Shown here: in pieces, positions 7,477 through 14,271 of the stretch
Layout: every line of letters starts with the position of its first letter
Numbering within the stretch: the stretch's first letter is position 1
Assembly (NCBI GenBank): GCA_964528155.1
Contig: CAZGRL010000056.1
Span: 1-24,232, forward strand
DNA length: 24,232 bases
DNA from: G001797105 sp964528155
GTDB lineage: Bacteria > Chloroflexota > Anaerolineae > Anaerolineales > E44-bin32
Reading direction: 5' to 3'
Made by a program: the position numbers and the translations under genes
Notes under the pieces: model-generated
The model's database searches: none
Told to the model about the DNA's origin: nothing
What the model saw: only the letters and a program-made list of their open reading frames with translations

Positions 7477-8520
7477 ATGAACTGGGTTGATCTTCGTTCG
7501 GACACTGTGACCCGGCCGACGCCTGCAATGCGACTGGCAATGGCCGAGGCCGAAGTCGGGGACGATGTCTACGGCGAGGACCCGACAGTCAATCGTTTGG
7601 AGGCCCTAGCCGCCGAACGCGTGGGAATGCAGGCGGCGATGTTCGTCCCATCAGGAACCATGGCAAACCTCGTCGCCGTTTTGACACATTGCGGGCGTGG
7701 GGATGAGATCATCGTGGGGGACCAGTCGCACACGTTCCTGAACGAGGCCGGAGGCACAGCGGCTCTCGGCGGGGTCCACCCGAGAACCATCCCGACGATG
7801 GCGGACGGAACCCTGGCGATCAGTGACATCGAGGCCGCCGTCCGGGGGGACGATGTGCACTATCCTCGAAGTCGGCTCGTGTGTCTTGAGAATACGCACA
7901 ATCGCTGTGGCGGGGCAGTCCTGGGGGTCGACTACACGCGTCAGGTGGCCGAGATCGCCAGGAAGTATGGATTACGGATGCATCTCGACGGGGCGCGTCT
8001 GTTCAACGCAGCGGTCGTCCTTGGAGTTGACGCCAAGGACCTGGCTGGCCCGGCAGATTCCGTTTCCTTCTGTCTCTCCAAAGGCCTGTGCGCGCCGGTC
8101 GGTTCACTCGTCTGCGGGACGGCCGATTTCATTGCCGGCGCCCGGCGGATCCGGAAACAACTCGGCGGTGGAATGCGTCAGGCGGGAGTGATCGCTGCGG
8201 CCGGGCTGATCGCCCTCGAAAGTATGACCATTCGTCTGGCCGAGGATCACGCCCGGGCTCGCCTGCTTGCAGACGGGCTGAGAGAGTTGCCCGGGATCAT
8301 GCTCGAGAAGGATCCGCCACCCTCGAACATGGTCTACTTCCGGCTATGGCCGGAGTCGGTTATGGCGGCCCGTGAGCTGGCGGCCAAACTTGAGACTCAG
8401 GGGATCCGGATCCATGTGGTGGGCCCACGGCGCATCCGTCTTGTCCTTCATCACGACATCGACGACGCCGGCCTCGAGCGAGCGCTGACCGGTTTCCGGT
8501 CGGCGCTCGAGGCAGGCTGA
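7477..8520 (+). CDS. ltaE: Low-specificity L-threonine aldolase
   Basis: This PLP enzyme of fold type I cleaves L-threonine or L-allo-threonine to glycine and acetaldehyde. The start MNWVDLRSDTVTRPT is typical. Other family marks are GEDPTVNRLE, the phosphate-binding SGTMAN (59-64), HLDGAR with Asp171 for the pyridine nitrogen, and SFCLSKGL with the Schiff-base Lys202. The length of 347 residues is normal. GAGGCG (7465-7470) precedes the ATG. The stop codon overlaps the ATG of the EamA transporter, so the two genes are coupled, which suggests (inference) that the transporter may move an amino acid or related metabolite. Confidence 0.93.
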   Translation: MNWVDLRSDTVTRPTPAMRLAMAEAEVGDDVYGEDPTVNRLEALAAERVGMQAAMFVPSGTMANLVAVLTHCGRGDEIIVGDQSHTFLNEAGGTAALGGVHPRTIPTMADGTLAISDIEAAVRGDDVHYPRSRLVCLENTHNRCGGAVLGVDYTRQVAEIARKYGLRMHLDGARLFNAAVVLGVDAKDLAGPADSVSFCLSKGLCAPVGSLVCGTADFIAGARRIRKQLGGGMRQAGVIAAAGLIALESMTIRLAEDHARARLLADGLRELPGIMLEKDPPPSNMVYFRLWPESVMAARELAAKLETQGIRIHVVGPRRIRLVLHHDIDDAGLERALTGFRSALEAG

Positions 8521-9410
8521 TGCCGGTCGTTCCGCTGCTTGAATCGATTGTTGTCGTCGCTGTCTGGTCCTCATCTTTCCCTCTCGTCAAGATCAGCCTC
8601 GCCGAGCTCTCACCGTTTCAGATCGCCGGTGTGCGCTACTTCGGCGCGTTCATCGTGCTGATTCCGATCCTGCTGACCCGGTCGCGTGGAACATTGAAGC
8701 GCATGCCTCTTCGCTTGTGGGTCAGGTTGGCGGTCATGGGCGTAATCGCGTATCCGTTGGGAAACAGCATGTTGTTCTGGGGCCTGCAATCTCTGCACTC
8801 GACAACATCGGCCTTCCTATTGAATTCGAGTCCTTTGGCCACCCTCGCCCTGGGCGTCATTTGGCTGAAAGAGAAGCCCACACGGCTGCAGCTCGTCGGT
8901 CTGGTTGTCGCGCTGGGTGGGGGCTTCGTGTTCTTCGGTACGCGAATTCCCAGTGCGGAGACCGTGCCGATCGTGGTCACTTTATTGGGCGCGGTCTGCC
9001 TGGCAGTTTTTGGCGTGATGGCGCGCGAATTCGCCCGCGATGGGCTGGTCGATGGCGTCACCCTTGCTGGGATCCCGCTGCTCTTCGGGGGCGGGCTGCT
9101 GATGATCGCCGTTCCTCCGGCCCACATCCCATCACCGCGGGTTTCAGCCGTGCTGGTCTGGCTGGCCGTGGTGAACAGCGCGTTGGCATACCTGCTATGG
9201 AACCACGCCCTCAGGCGTCTTCAGGCGTTTGAGATCAGCATTGTTGCCAACCTGATGCCCATGGGGACGGGCCTTGTCGCCCCGTTGCTTATCGGGGAGA
9301 CAGTGGGCCCGGCTGCGTGGGTCGGCATCGCCGTCGCCCTGGCCGGCGTCGTGCTCGTTGGCCTGGGGAGCCGCCGTCCGCTGCCAACGCCCGCCGTCGG
9401 GGGCGCATGA
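8520..9410 (+). CDS. EamA/DMT-superfamily transporter
   Basis: This is a ten-helix inner-membrane permease of the drug/metabolite transporter superfamily. It has two EamA repeats, roughly residues 5-135 and 145-285. The first repeat holds VWSSSFPLVKI and SPFQIAGVRYF, typical of EamA proteins. The FLLNSSPLATLALGVIWLKEKP block ends repeat one, and VANLMPMGTGLVAPLLIGE ends repeat two. Family members export amino acids, nucleosides or small metabolites; the substrate here is unknown. The ATG overlaps the ltaE stop by one base. It is followed by the tRNA-Asp promoter. Confidence 0.92.
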   Translation: MPVVPLLESIVVVAVWSSSFPLVKISLAELSPFQIAGVRYFGAFIVLIPILLTRSRGTLKRMPLRLWVRLAVMGVIAYPLGNSMLFWGLQSLHSTTSAFLLNSSPLATLALGVIWLKEKPTRLQLVGLVVALGGGFVFFGTRIPSAETVPIVVTLLGAVCLAVFGVMAREFARDGLVDGVTLAGIPLLFGGGLLMIAVPPAHIPSPRVSAVLVWLAVVNSALAYLLWNHALRRLQAFEISIVANLMPMGTGLVAPLLIGETVGPAAWVGIAVALAGVVLVGLGSRRPLPTPAVGGA

Positions 9411-9436
9411 ATACTCGTGCATGTCGGCGGCTTTTC

Positions 9437-9466
9437 TTGACGCCGAATCTTCGCTCGTGGTAGACT
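9437..9466 (+). promoter_or_regulatory. tRNA-Asp promoter
   Basis: TTGACG (9437-9442) and TAGACT (9461-9466) are 18 bp apart. The predicted start near 9473 is six bases before the mature tRNA 5' end. Confidence 0.65.
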
Positions 9467-9478
9467 TCTCGTCGGTTC

Positions 9479-9552
9479 GGGGGTGTGGTGTAGCGGCCCA
9501 ACACGCTGCCCTGTCAAGGCAGAGATCGCGGGTTCGAATCCCGTCATCCCCG
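9479..9552 (+). tRNA. tRNA-Asp (anticodon GTC)
   Basis: A full cloverleaf folds by hand. The acceptor pairs 9479-9485 with 9545-9551, including one G·T pair. The D stem is GTGT/ACAC, and the anticodon stem is CTGCC/GGCAG around the loop CTGTCAA with GTC at 9513-9515. The T arm is GCGGG–TTCGAAT–CCCGT. The discriminator base is G9552. CCA is not encoded, so the tRNA depends on CCA-adding enzyme. Confidence 0.97.
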
Positions 9553-9556
9553 CAGC

Positions 9557-9585
9557 ACCGCCTGCTCAAAGGCAGGCGGTTTGCA
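9557..9585 (+). terminator. Terminator downstream of tRNA-Asp
   Basis: A perfect 9-bp stem ACCGCCTGC/GCAGGCGGT (9557-9565 with 9572-9580) has a 6-nt loop and is followed by TTGCATTC. It lies five bases after the tRNA. Confidence 0.8.
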
Positions 9586-9636
9586 TTCTGACAGGTGCGG
9601 CGCCGCCCTGATGATATCCTGCTTCGGAATTAGATC

Positions 9637-9665
9637 TTGATGACGGTCGGTTTCTGTGCTACATT
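9637..9665 (+). promoter_or_regulatory. Promoter of the aminotransferase/ligase–peptidase unit
   Basis: TTGATG (9637-9642) and TACATT (9660-9665) are separated by 17 bp. The predicted start near 9672 coincides with the ATG of a short leader ORF at 9673, so the leader would be leaderless or nearly so. Confidence 0.55.
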
Positions 9666-9672
9666 CAACCCA

Positions 9673-9750
9673 ATGAGCACCCTGCGAACGCGTACCACTA
9701 ATCGTGGCAACAATGGTGGAGGCCAGACCTTTGCCTGCGGGCTTACCTGA
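9673..9750 (+). CDS. Putative leader peptide upstream of the aminotransferase gene
   Basis: This is a 25-codon ORF beginning MSTLRTRTTNRG and ending at TGA 9748. It has six Thr, three Arg, three Asn and six Gly codons, with Arg/Thr clustered in codons 3-11. It has no ribosome site but starts at the predicted transcription start. It overlaps the 5' arm of a 9-bp long-range pairing (9700-9708 with 9759-9767) and is followed by a strong hairpin terminator at 9783. This is the layout of a translation-controlled attenuator, matching in style the arginine leader at 14116. Whether it senses Arg, Thr or anything at all is unproven; it could be a chance ORF in a structured 5' UTR. Confidence 0.45.
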   Translation: MSTLRTRTTNRGNNGGGQTFACGLT

Positions 9751-9767
9751 CGCCCTGCGCCACGATT
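9700..9767 (+). promoter_or_regulatory. Structured leader RNA (closed multi-stem element)
   Basis: AATCGTGGC (9700-9708) is a perfect complement of GCCACGATT (9759-9767). The enclosed segment can form AGGC/GCCT (9720-9723 with 9733-9736) and GGGC/GCCC (9739-9742 with 9752-9755) hairpins, giving a three-way-junction shape. I do not recognise a known riboswitch class. It may be part of an attenuator or a ligand-binding RNA. Confidence 0.4.
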
Positions 9768-9782
9768 GACATGCGCAAGCGA

Positions 9783-9810
9783 GGCCCCAGCCCCAGGCTG
9801 GGGCCCTTTC
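9783..9810 (+). terminator. Attenuator-type terminator before the aminotransferase gene
   Basis: A perfect 10-bp GC-rich stem (GGCCCCAGCC/GGCTGGGGCC, 9783-9792 with 9796-9805) has a 3-nt loop and is followed by CTTTC. The T-run is short. It sits 35 bp before the aminotransferase start and downstream of its promoter, so it must be read through for expression. Confidence 0.7.
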
Positions 9811-9844
9811 GTATCTCGCACTTGCCCAACATGGAGGATCTACA

Positions 9845-11164
9845 ATGCAGCACATGGGTCACCTCGAAGCAGCTGAACAGCCGGCGACTGTCGTCCCGCA
9901 GGATACTCTGATCCCGGTAAGCGATCACCTGGGCAGAATGATGGACATCCCGCCATCGCGCATGTTCCTCATCAAGAAGAGCCTGGCGGCCTATCGAGAG
10001 AAGAACCCGTCCGGGGAGGTATTCGACGCATCACAGGGCGACGGCGGGGCAAGCCTGCCGGGGGTTTCCCCGCAGATCCTTGAGCGTGCCCTGGCCCTGC
10101 AGCTCGAACACGGCACACAATACGACATGCCCTATGGATGCGACGAGTTCCGGAAAGTCGTCGTCGAAGACTACTGGCACTTTGATGGTGAATCCGGTCT
10201 TGGCCCGAAGAATATCGTAGCGACGGTCGGCGGGCGCGACGCGCTGCTGAAGGCCTATGGCGCCATGCTCGGCCTGGGCAAAGGGCGCGAGGGCGATTTC
10301 ATCGTCGTCAGTCGTGTTCCGTGGATCTCGTACAACTGGGGGCCATACGGCATCGGCGCCAACGTCCTGCTTGCGCCGGGACAGGCGGACGACGGCTGGG
10401 CCTACACGGCTGACTCGCTGCGCGCATGCGTGGACTTCGCTGAGAGCCTCGGCAGGAAGATCGCCGGGCTGGTGATCACCTGTCCTGACAACCCGACCGG
10501 AGCGACGATGTCGGCCGAGAGGCAGGCGGAGCTGGCTGGAGTGGCGTTGGGTCTTGACATCCCATTCGTGCTCTTCGATTGGATGTACCACTTTGTGACT
10601 GACGAATCCCCGATGGATCTCAACCGCTTCATACTGAGATTTGAGACGAAGGATCGATCGCGTCTGATGTTCCTGGATGGGGTCACGAAATCGCTTGGCG
10701 GCTCGAACGTCCGCAACGCGCATCTTGTGGCTTCTGAACCGGTCGTCAAGTACATCTCAGCTCGCGCTTCGCACGGCGTGATCCCTTCCTACTACTCGAT
10801 GGCAGTTGCCATGGCGGCGTATTCCATGGGTTACGAGAACGCCTCGCGAGGCATTGTCGAACCGACGAACGCCAGCCGAAAAGCCCTCAAGTCCGCGTTG
10901 GACGAGCAGGGGCTCAAGTACGTTCTTGGACAGGGGTATTACAGTTTCATCCAGGTAGGCCCGTGGCTTGAGAAAGCTGGCTGGAAGGACTCAGAGCCGC
11001 TGGGAGCGTATCTGGCGGAAGAGCACGGGCTGGCGGTTGTGCCCGGCGCATTCTTCTCCCGCTTCGGAGGCGAGTGGATCCGGTTCTCGTATGCGACTCC
11101 CGTCGAACGTACCTTGGGGGCGGCGAAGCGACTCCTGGAGGGACTGAATGCGCTCATGGCGTGA
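9845..11164 (+). CDS. Class I/II PLP-dependent aminotransferase of unknown specificity
   Basis: This 439-residue fold-type I aminotransferase has the AspAT-like layout: TVGGRDALL for phosphate binding (127-135), CPDNPTGATMS with Asn216, FDWMYH with Asp245 and Tyr248, and LDGVTKSLGGSNVRNAH with Schiff-base Lys282. Near the C-terminus WIRFSYATP holds the Arg expected to bind the alpha-carboxylate. The first about 45 residues form an unusual N-terminal extension. GGAGG (9833-9837) precedes the ATG. The gene overlaps the next one by 17 bp, so the two are certainly cotranscribed and their products probably act on one pathway. It is not the class III ArgD type; that enzyme is encoded separately at 16082. 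The substrate cannot be read from sequence. Confidence 0.9.
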   Translation: MQHMGHLEAAEQPATVVPQDTLIPVSDHLGRMMDIPPSRMFLIKKSLAAYREKNPSGEVFDASQGDGGASLPGVSPQILERALALQLEHGTQYDMPYGCDEFRKVVVEDYWHFDGESGLGPKNIVATVGGRDALLKAYGAMLGLGKGREGDFIVVSRVPWISYNWGPYGIGANVLLAPGQADDGWAYTADSLRACVDFAESLGRKIAGLVITCPDNPTGATMSAERQAELAGVALGLDIPFVLFDWMYHFVTDESPMDLNRFILRFETKDRSRLMFLDGVTKSLGGSNVRNAHLVASEPVVKYISARASHGVIPSYYSMAVAMAAYSMGYENASRGIVEPTNASRKALKSALDEQGLKYVLGQGYYSFIQVGPWLEKAGWKDSEPLGAYLAEEHGLAVVPGAFFSRFGGEWIRFSYATPVERTLGAAKRLLEGLNALMA

Positions 11165-14048
11165 CGATCCGGGGAAGTTCGCCGACAAGTACAGTCTCGC
11201 ACGCGAGGCCGCGATCAAAGAACTCCCCGATCGTGGCACCTGCGGCCAGGAGCTTGAGTGGAATCTCCTCGACGCTGAAATGAGACCGCTGCAAACGGTT
11301 GGGGCCGGGCCGGCGGTTCGATCCTTCATCGACGTCTTGCGGACCGACTTCCTCCCCGAATGGTTAGCTGAACGCAACCAGCTTGAAGTCTTCCACTGGA
11401 TGACGGAGTGGGCGACCAGACCGTATTACAGCCCTCAGGGTGCGGTATACGAGGCGCGCTTGCTTGAGGCCAGCCTGTTGAACGCGCTGGCCAAGGCCGG
11501 TCGGAGGTTCTCTCAGCGTCTGTACGCCATGCACGGCAACCTGCTCCATGAGGTCCACGTCGATCACAACACCATCCCGCACGGATGGAACTTGGCCAAG
11601 CGCCGTTACCTTCAGCGGTGCGTGGACCTATATGGTGGGGCGCTGGCGACTGCGGGAAATCACGCGAATCTGTCGCTGCCGGAACAACTCCTGGCCTGGG
11701 ATTTTCTGCACATGCCCGCGACTGAACGGGGCGAGTCGCATCTGGACGATTACAAGAACGCGGCCTACGTATCCGGTGCCCGGGTGCTCCGGGCCTTCGC
11801 CTCATTGCTCATCGCCACCGCTGCCAACACACCGCTCCGGCCTGAACTCCGCAAAGGGAAACAAATCGTCGTGCTGACCGATGTTGACTCGCTCCGCAAT
11901 CTGACGTTTCCCAACCCGGAGCGAATCGATCCGCCGGGGCTGTATCGATCCCACGCCGATTACTTGCGACTCTCCTATGAGTTGGTACGGCAGGGGATCC
12001 GGTTTGGGAACAACAACTGGACACCGACGCGCGCCCGCTCGTTTGCCGAGCCGGTCGAGCGCCTCATAGCCACTACGGGCGAGGAACTGCAAACCATCTT
12101 CCAGAACGGGCTGTACGGATCGGAAGACACGGCGGACCTCGATCGGCTGGCGCACGAGATCGAGATTCAAAATCTCCTGACGCGTATCGACATCCCCATG
12201 GCCCGGGTCGAGATCCGGACGGATGACGGCGGTGCGCCGATGGAGATCGACATCGCTAACCTGGCTTTCAAGGAGTTGCTGCTGATCGCCAGCTATGCTG
12301 ATCCGGCGATGGGCGAATCCTTCACCTACGATGCCGCGGATCTGGCGAGAGCCAGGCGCAACGAGTCGGCCGCCGCGCGCCGCGGCCTCGAGGCCTCGAT
12401 TGAACATCCTCTCGCCGCGGCCAGAGTACCGCTCCGCCAATTCCTGCGCCAGACCCTTGAGGATATCCGACCGTTGGCTGAAGCCCTGGGAAGGTGGTCG
12501 TTGCTCGAACCGCTGCGGGCAATGGCCGATGGCGCACCCAATCCTGCGGGAGCGCTGCGCCAGCGCCTCCGCCGTGAGATTGGGGACGACCCGATTGTCC
12601 CGGTCGAGCTCCTCCGGCAATTGGCCGAAGAACGCGAGGCTCTCGTCTCCGAAGAAGTCGGTCGCCTTGCCGCCGATCTCAAACTACTGACCGGTGACAT
12701 CCCGAAGCTGCAAGGGTTGTTATGGCGCGCCAGGGATGAAGCGCGGCGAGATCCACAGGTGCCCATTCGCTTCCGCGCGTCCCTGGACGGTATCTTCAGC
12801 GTCGAACATACGGACAAGACTGCAGAGATCGTAGAGTTGGCACAGGCGCTCATTCGTATCCCGTCTGTGAGCAATGCCCCACGTCAGCGTCAGCGACTGA
12901 TTGACATCCACCGAGCCGGCACATTTATCTACGACTATCTGAAGCAATCCGGACTTGAGGTCCAGATGTTTGAAGGCGAAGGGTACCCAGCCGTCCTTGC
13001 CGGGTTCCCTGGAGGGCTTGAGCGGCCCGTCATGCTCTCTGGGCACTTTGACGTCGTCGAGCCCGATCCGGATGACAGCCAGTTCGAGCCGCGATTGGAG
13101 GGAGACTATCTGTTGGGGAGAGGCGCGGCGGACATGAAAACGGTCGTAGCCACCTTCCTGGTGTGGATGAAGGACACTTGCCGCAATGGTGGCGTTTTCC
13201 CGCCGGTCAACGTCCTGCTCGTAGGGAACGAAGAGATCGGTGAGGCCGAGCCCGCCGGCACACCTTACGTGCTCGAAGCCTTGAGGGCTGCATCTGGATA
13301 TGCGCCTGAGTTGCTCATCGCAGGCGAACGCACGGGGGAAGGGGGGAGCGAACTCTTCTGCGAGCTATGCGTCGAAAATCGGGGCCTTCTCCGCTTCGAG
13401 ATCGTCGCGCACGGCCGGAAAGGACACACAGGCGTGCGTGGCGCGCCGGCCGAGATGAGTGCTCGCATGTTTGCCGCCAGAGAGGAACTCTCCCGCCGCC
13501 TGGGCCATATGCTGACACTCGGCGGCGGTTGGTCATCCCAGGTGCGGTTCCCCTTCGTCCAGGTTGGCGAGCCCGGCATTTACAACGTGACCGCTGACAG
13601 GGCTGTGCTCGGTCTCGAGATCCGACCGATCCCACAAGACGATGCCCAGGCGATTCTGAAGCAGGTCGAAGATTTCTGCACCGATACAGATCTGGAGGTA
13701 CTCACCGTCGCGTCGGAGGGCGGGATCGTATGCGACGCCTCCAATCCGTGGTTGGTGAAATTAGTCGAGGCCATCCGACAGGCGGCGGGACAAGAGCCCG
13801 CCATCGGGAGGAAGCTTCCGGCGACAAGCGCTCGTTTCGCTCCGGCGGGCCAGGGGGTAGTCTGGGGGCAGTCCGGTATCGGGCCGCATGCGGCTGATGA
13901 GCGGCACTTCGTCCCGAGCATCATCGGATACTATAGCGCCCTCGTTCAATTCGCCCATGAGTGCGCCGGCGCGGTCGCCGATCGTGAATCGTCCGCATCA
14001 CTACGGCAGCAAGACGTCCCGTCAACCGGTGAATCGAGCGTGAGTTGA
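11148..14048 (+). CDS. Fusion: GCS2/YbdK-like carboxylate-amine ligase + M20 metallopeptidase
   Basis: This single 966-residue chain has two enzyme domains. Residues about 28-545 resemble the glutamate-cysteine ligase 2 (carboxylate-amine ligase) family. They contain CGQELEWNLLD with metal-type Glu35 and Glu37, HEVHVDHN (134-141), GNHANLSLPE, VEIRTDDG, and RNESAAARRGLEASI, which parallels the ENRWxAaRyGL block of that family. From about residue 560 an M20 domain follows: SGHFD (His633, Asp635), GRGAADMK (Asp662), GNEEIGE (Glu695/Glu696), Glu727 in GERTGEGG, HTGVRGAPAEMSA in the lid domain, and PHAADERHF (His914/His920). All M20 metal and catalytic positions appear present. GGAGGG (11137-11142) supports ATG 11148, inside the aminotransferase gene. 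Fusing an amide-forming to an amide-cleaving domain suggests (inference) a protecting-group cycle or gamma-glutamyl-type metabolite. Glutathione synthesis itself is not implied. Confidence 0.82.
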   Translation: MRSWRDDPGKFADKYSLAREAAIKELPDRGTCGQELEWNLLDAEMRPLQTVGAGPAVRSFIDVLRTDFLPEWLAERNQLEVFHWMTEWATRPYYSPQGAVYEARLLEASLLNALAKAGRRFSQRLYAMHGNLLHEVHVDHNTIPHGWNLAKRRYLQRCVDLYGGALATAGNHANLSLPEQLLAWDFLHMPATERGESHLDDYKNAAYVSGARVLRAFASLLIATAANTPLRPELRKGKQIVVLTDVDSLRNLTFPNPERIDPPGLYRSHADYLRLSYELVRQGIRFGNNNWTPTRARSFAEPVERLIATTGEELQTIFQNGLYGSEDTADLDRLAHEIEIQNLLTRIDIPMARVEIRTDDGGAPMEIDIANLAFKELLLIASYADPAMGESFTYDAADLARARRNESAAARRGLEASIEHPLAAARVPLRQFLRQTLEDIRPLAEALGRWSLLEPLRAMADGAPNPAGALRQRLRREIGDDPIVPVELLRQLAEEREALVSEEVGRLAADLKLLTGDIPKLQGLLWRARDEARRDPQVPIRFRASLDGIFSVEHTDKTAEIVELAQALIRIPSVSNAPRQRQRLIDIHRAGTFIYDYLKQSGLEVQMFEGEGYPAVLAGFPGGLERPVMLSGHFDVVEPDPDDSQFEPRLEGDYLLGRGAADMKTVVATFLVWMKDTCRNGGVFPPVNVLLVGNEEIGEAEPAGTPYVLEALRAASGYAPELLIAGERTGEGGSELFCELCVENRGLLRFEIVAHGRKGHTGVRGAPAEMSARMFAAREELSRRLGHMLTLGGGWSSQVRFPFVQVGEPGIYNVTADRAVLGLEIRPIPQDDAQAILKQVEDFCTDTDLEVLTVASEGGIVCDASNPWLVKLVEAIRQAAGQEPAIGRKLPATSARFAPAGQGVVWGQSGIGPHAADERHFVPSIIGYYSALVQFAHECAGAVADRESSASLRQQDVPSTGESSVS

Positions 14049-14077
14049 CCGGACATCTGTCTCCGAGTACCTCGGTA

Positions 14078-14106
14078 TTGACAAACGCGGCATAATGGCC
14101 TATTCT
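14078..14106 (+). promoter_or_regulatory. Promoter of the arginine operon
   Basis: A perfect TTGACA (14078-14083) and a TATTCT (14101-14106) are spaced 17 bp apart. The predicted start is near 14113, only three bases before the leader-peptide ATG. Confidence 0.75.
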
Positions 14107-14115
14107 GCGTCCATC

Positions 14116-14196
14116 ATGTCCCGATCGTATGTGCCTTCCCCGCGTGCTCGTCGTCGCTGCCAGACAATGGTCTGGTTGGTGGGGTTGCCGGCGTAA
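14116..14196 (+). CDS. Arginine operon leader peptide
   Basis: This 26-residue ORF begins MSRSYVPSPRARRRCQ and ends with TAA at 14194. Arg codons CGT, CGT, CGT and CGC fall at 14143 and 14149-14157, with one more at 14122; five of 26 residues are Arg. The Arg cluster ends two bases before the first arm of competing hairpins. A ribosome stalled there for lack of Arg-tRNA would cover that arm and free the next. The ORF has no Shine-Dalgarno and begins at the transcription start, so it would be translated as a leaderless or near-leaderless message. Directly downstream are argC and the rest of the pathway, which matches the sensed amino acid. Confidence 0.82.
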   Translation: MSRSYVPSPRARRRCQTMVWLVGLPA

Positions 14197-14256
14197 CCCA
14201 TCGGGTGCATTCGTACTTGCCCGCCAGACCGACATGAGGTCTGGCGGTTTCTGTTT
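14160..14256 (+). promoter_or_regulatory. Arginine attenuator: competing hairpins and terminator
   Basis: Four segments behave as in classical amino-acid attenuation. Segment 1 CCAGAC (14160-14165) pairs with segment 2 GTCTGG (14170-14175). Segment 2, as GGTCTGG (14169-14175), can instead pair with segment 3 CCAGACC (14224-14230). Segment 3 otherwise pairs with segment 4 in a perfect 10-bp terminator stem, CCGCCAGACC/GGTCTGGCGG (14221-14230 with 14238-14247), followed by TTTCTGTTTG. Stalling at the Arg codons blocks segment 1, lets 2:3 form and permits transcription. A ribosome that reaches the stop at 14194 covers segment 2 and lets the terminator form. Confidence 0.85.
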
Positions 14257-14271
14257 GTCGCCGGAGGTTGC

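Noticed and set aside
9660..9810. A T-box in front of the aminotransferase gene
   Set aside because: There is no GGGTGGNACCGCG-type sequence and no stem I motif, unlike the clear T-box at 1668.
11148..14048. The M20 domain as the ArgE of this arginine pathway
   Set aside because: argJ is present, making ArgE unnecessary. The M20 domain is also fused to a ligase and lies in a separate transcription unit with its own promoter and leader.
14090..14095. CATAAT as the -10 box of the arg promoter
   Set aside because: It is only 7 bp from TTGACA. TATTCT at 14101 has the correct 17-bp spacing.
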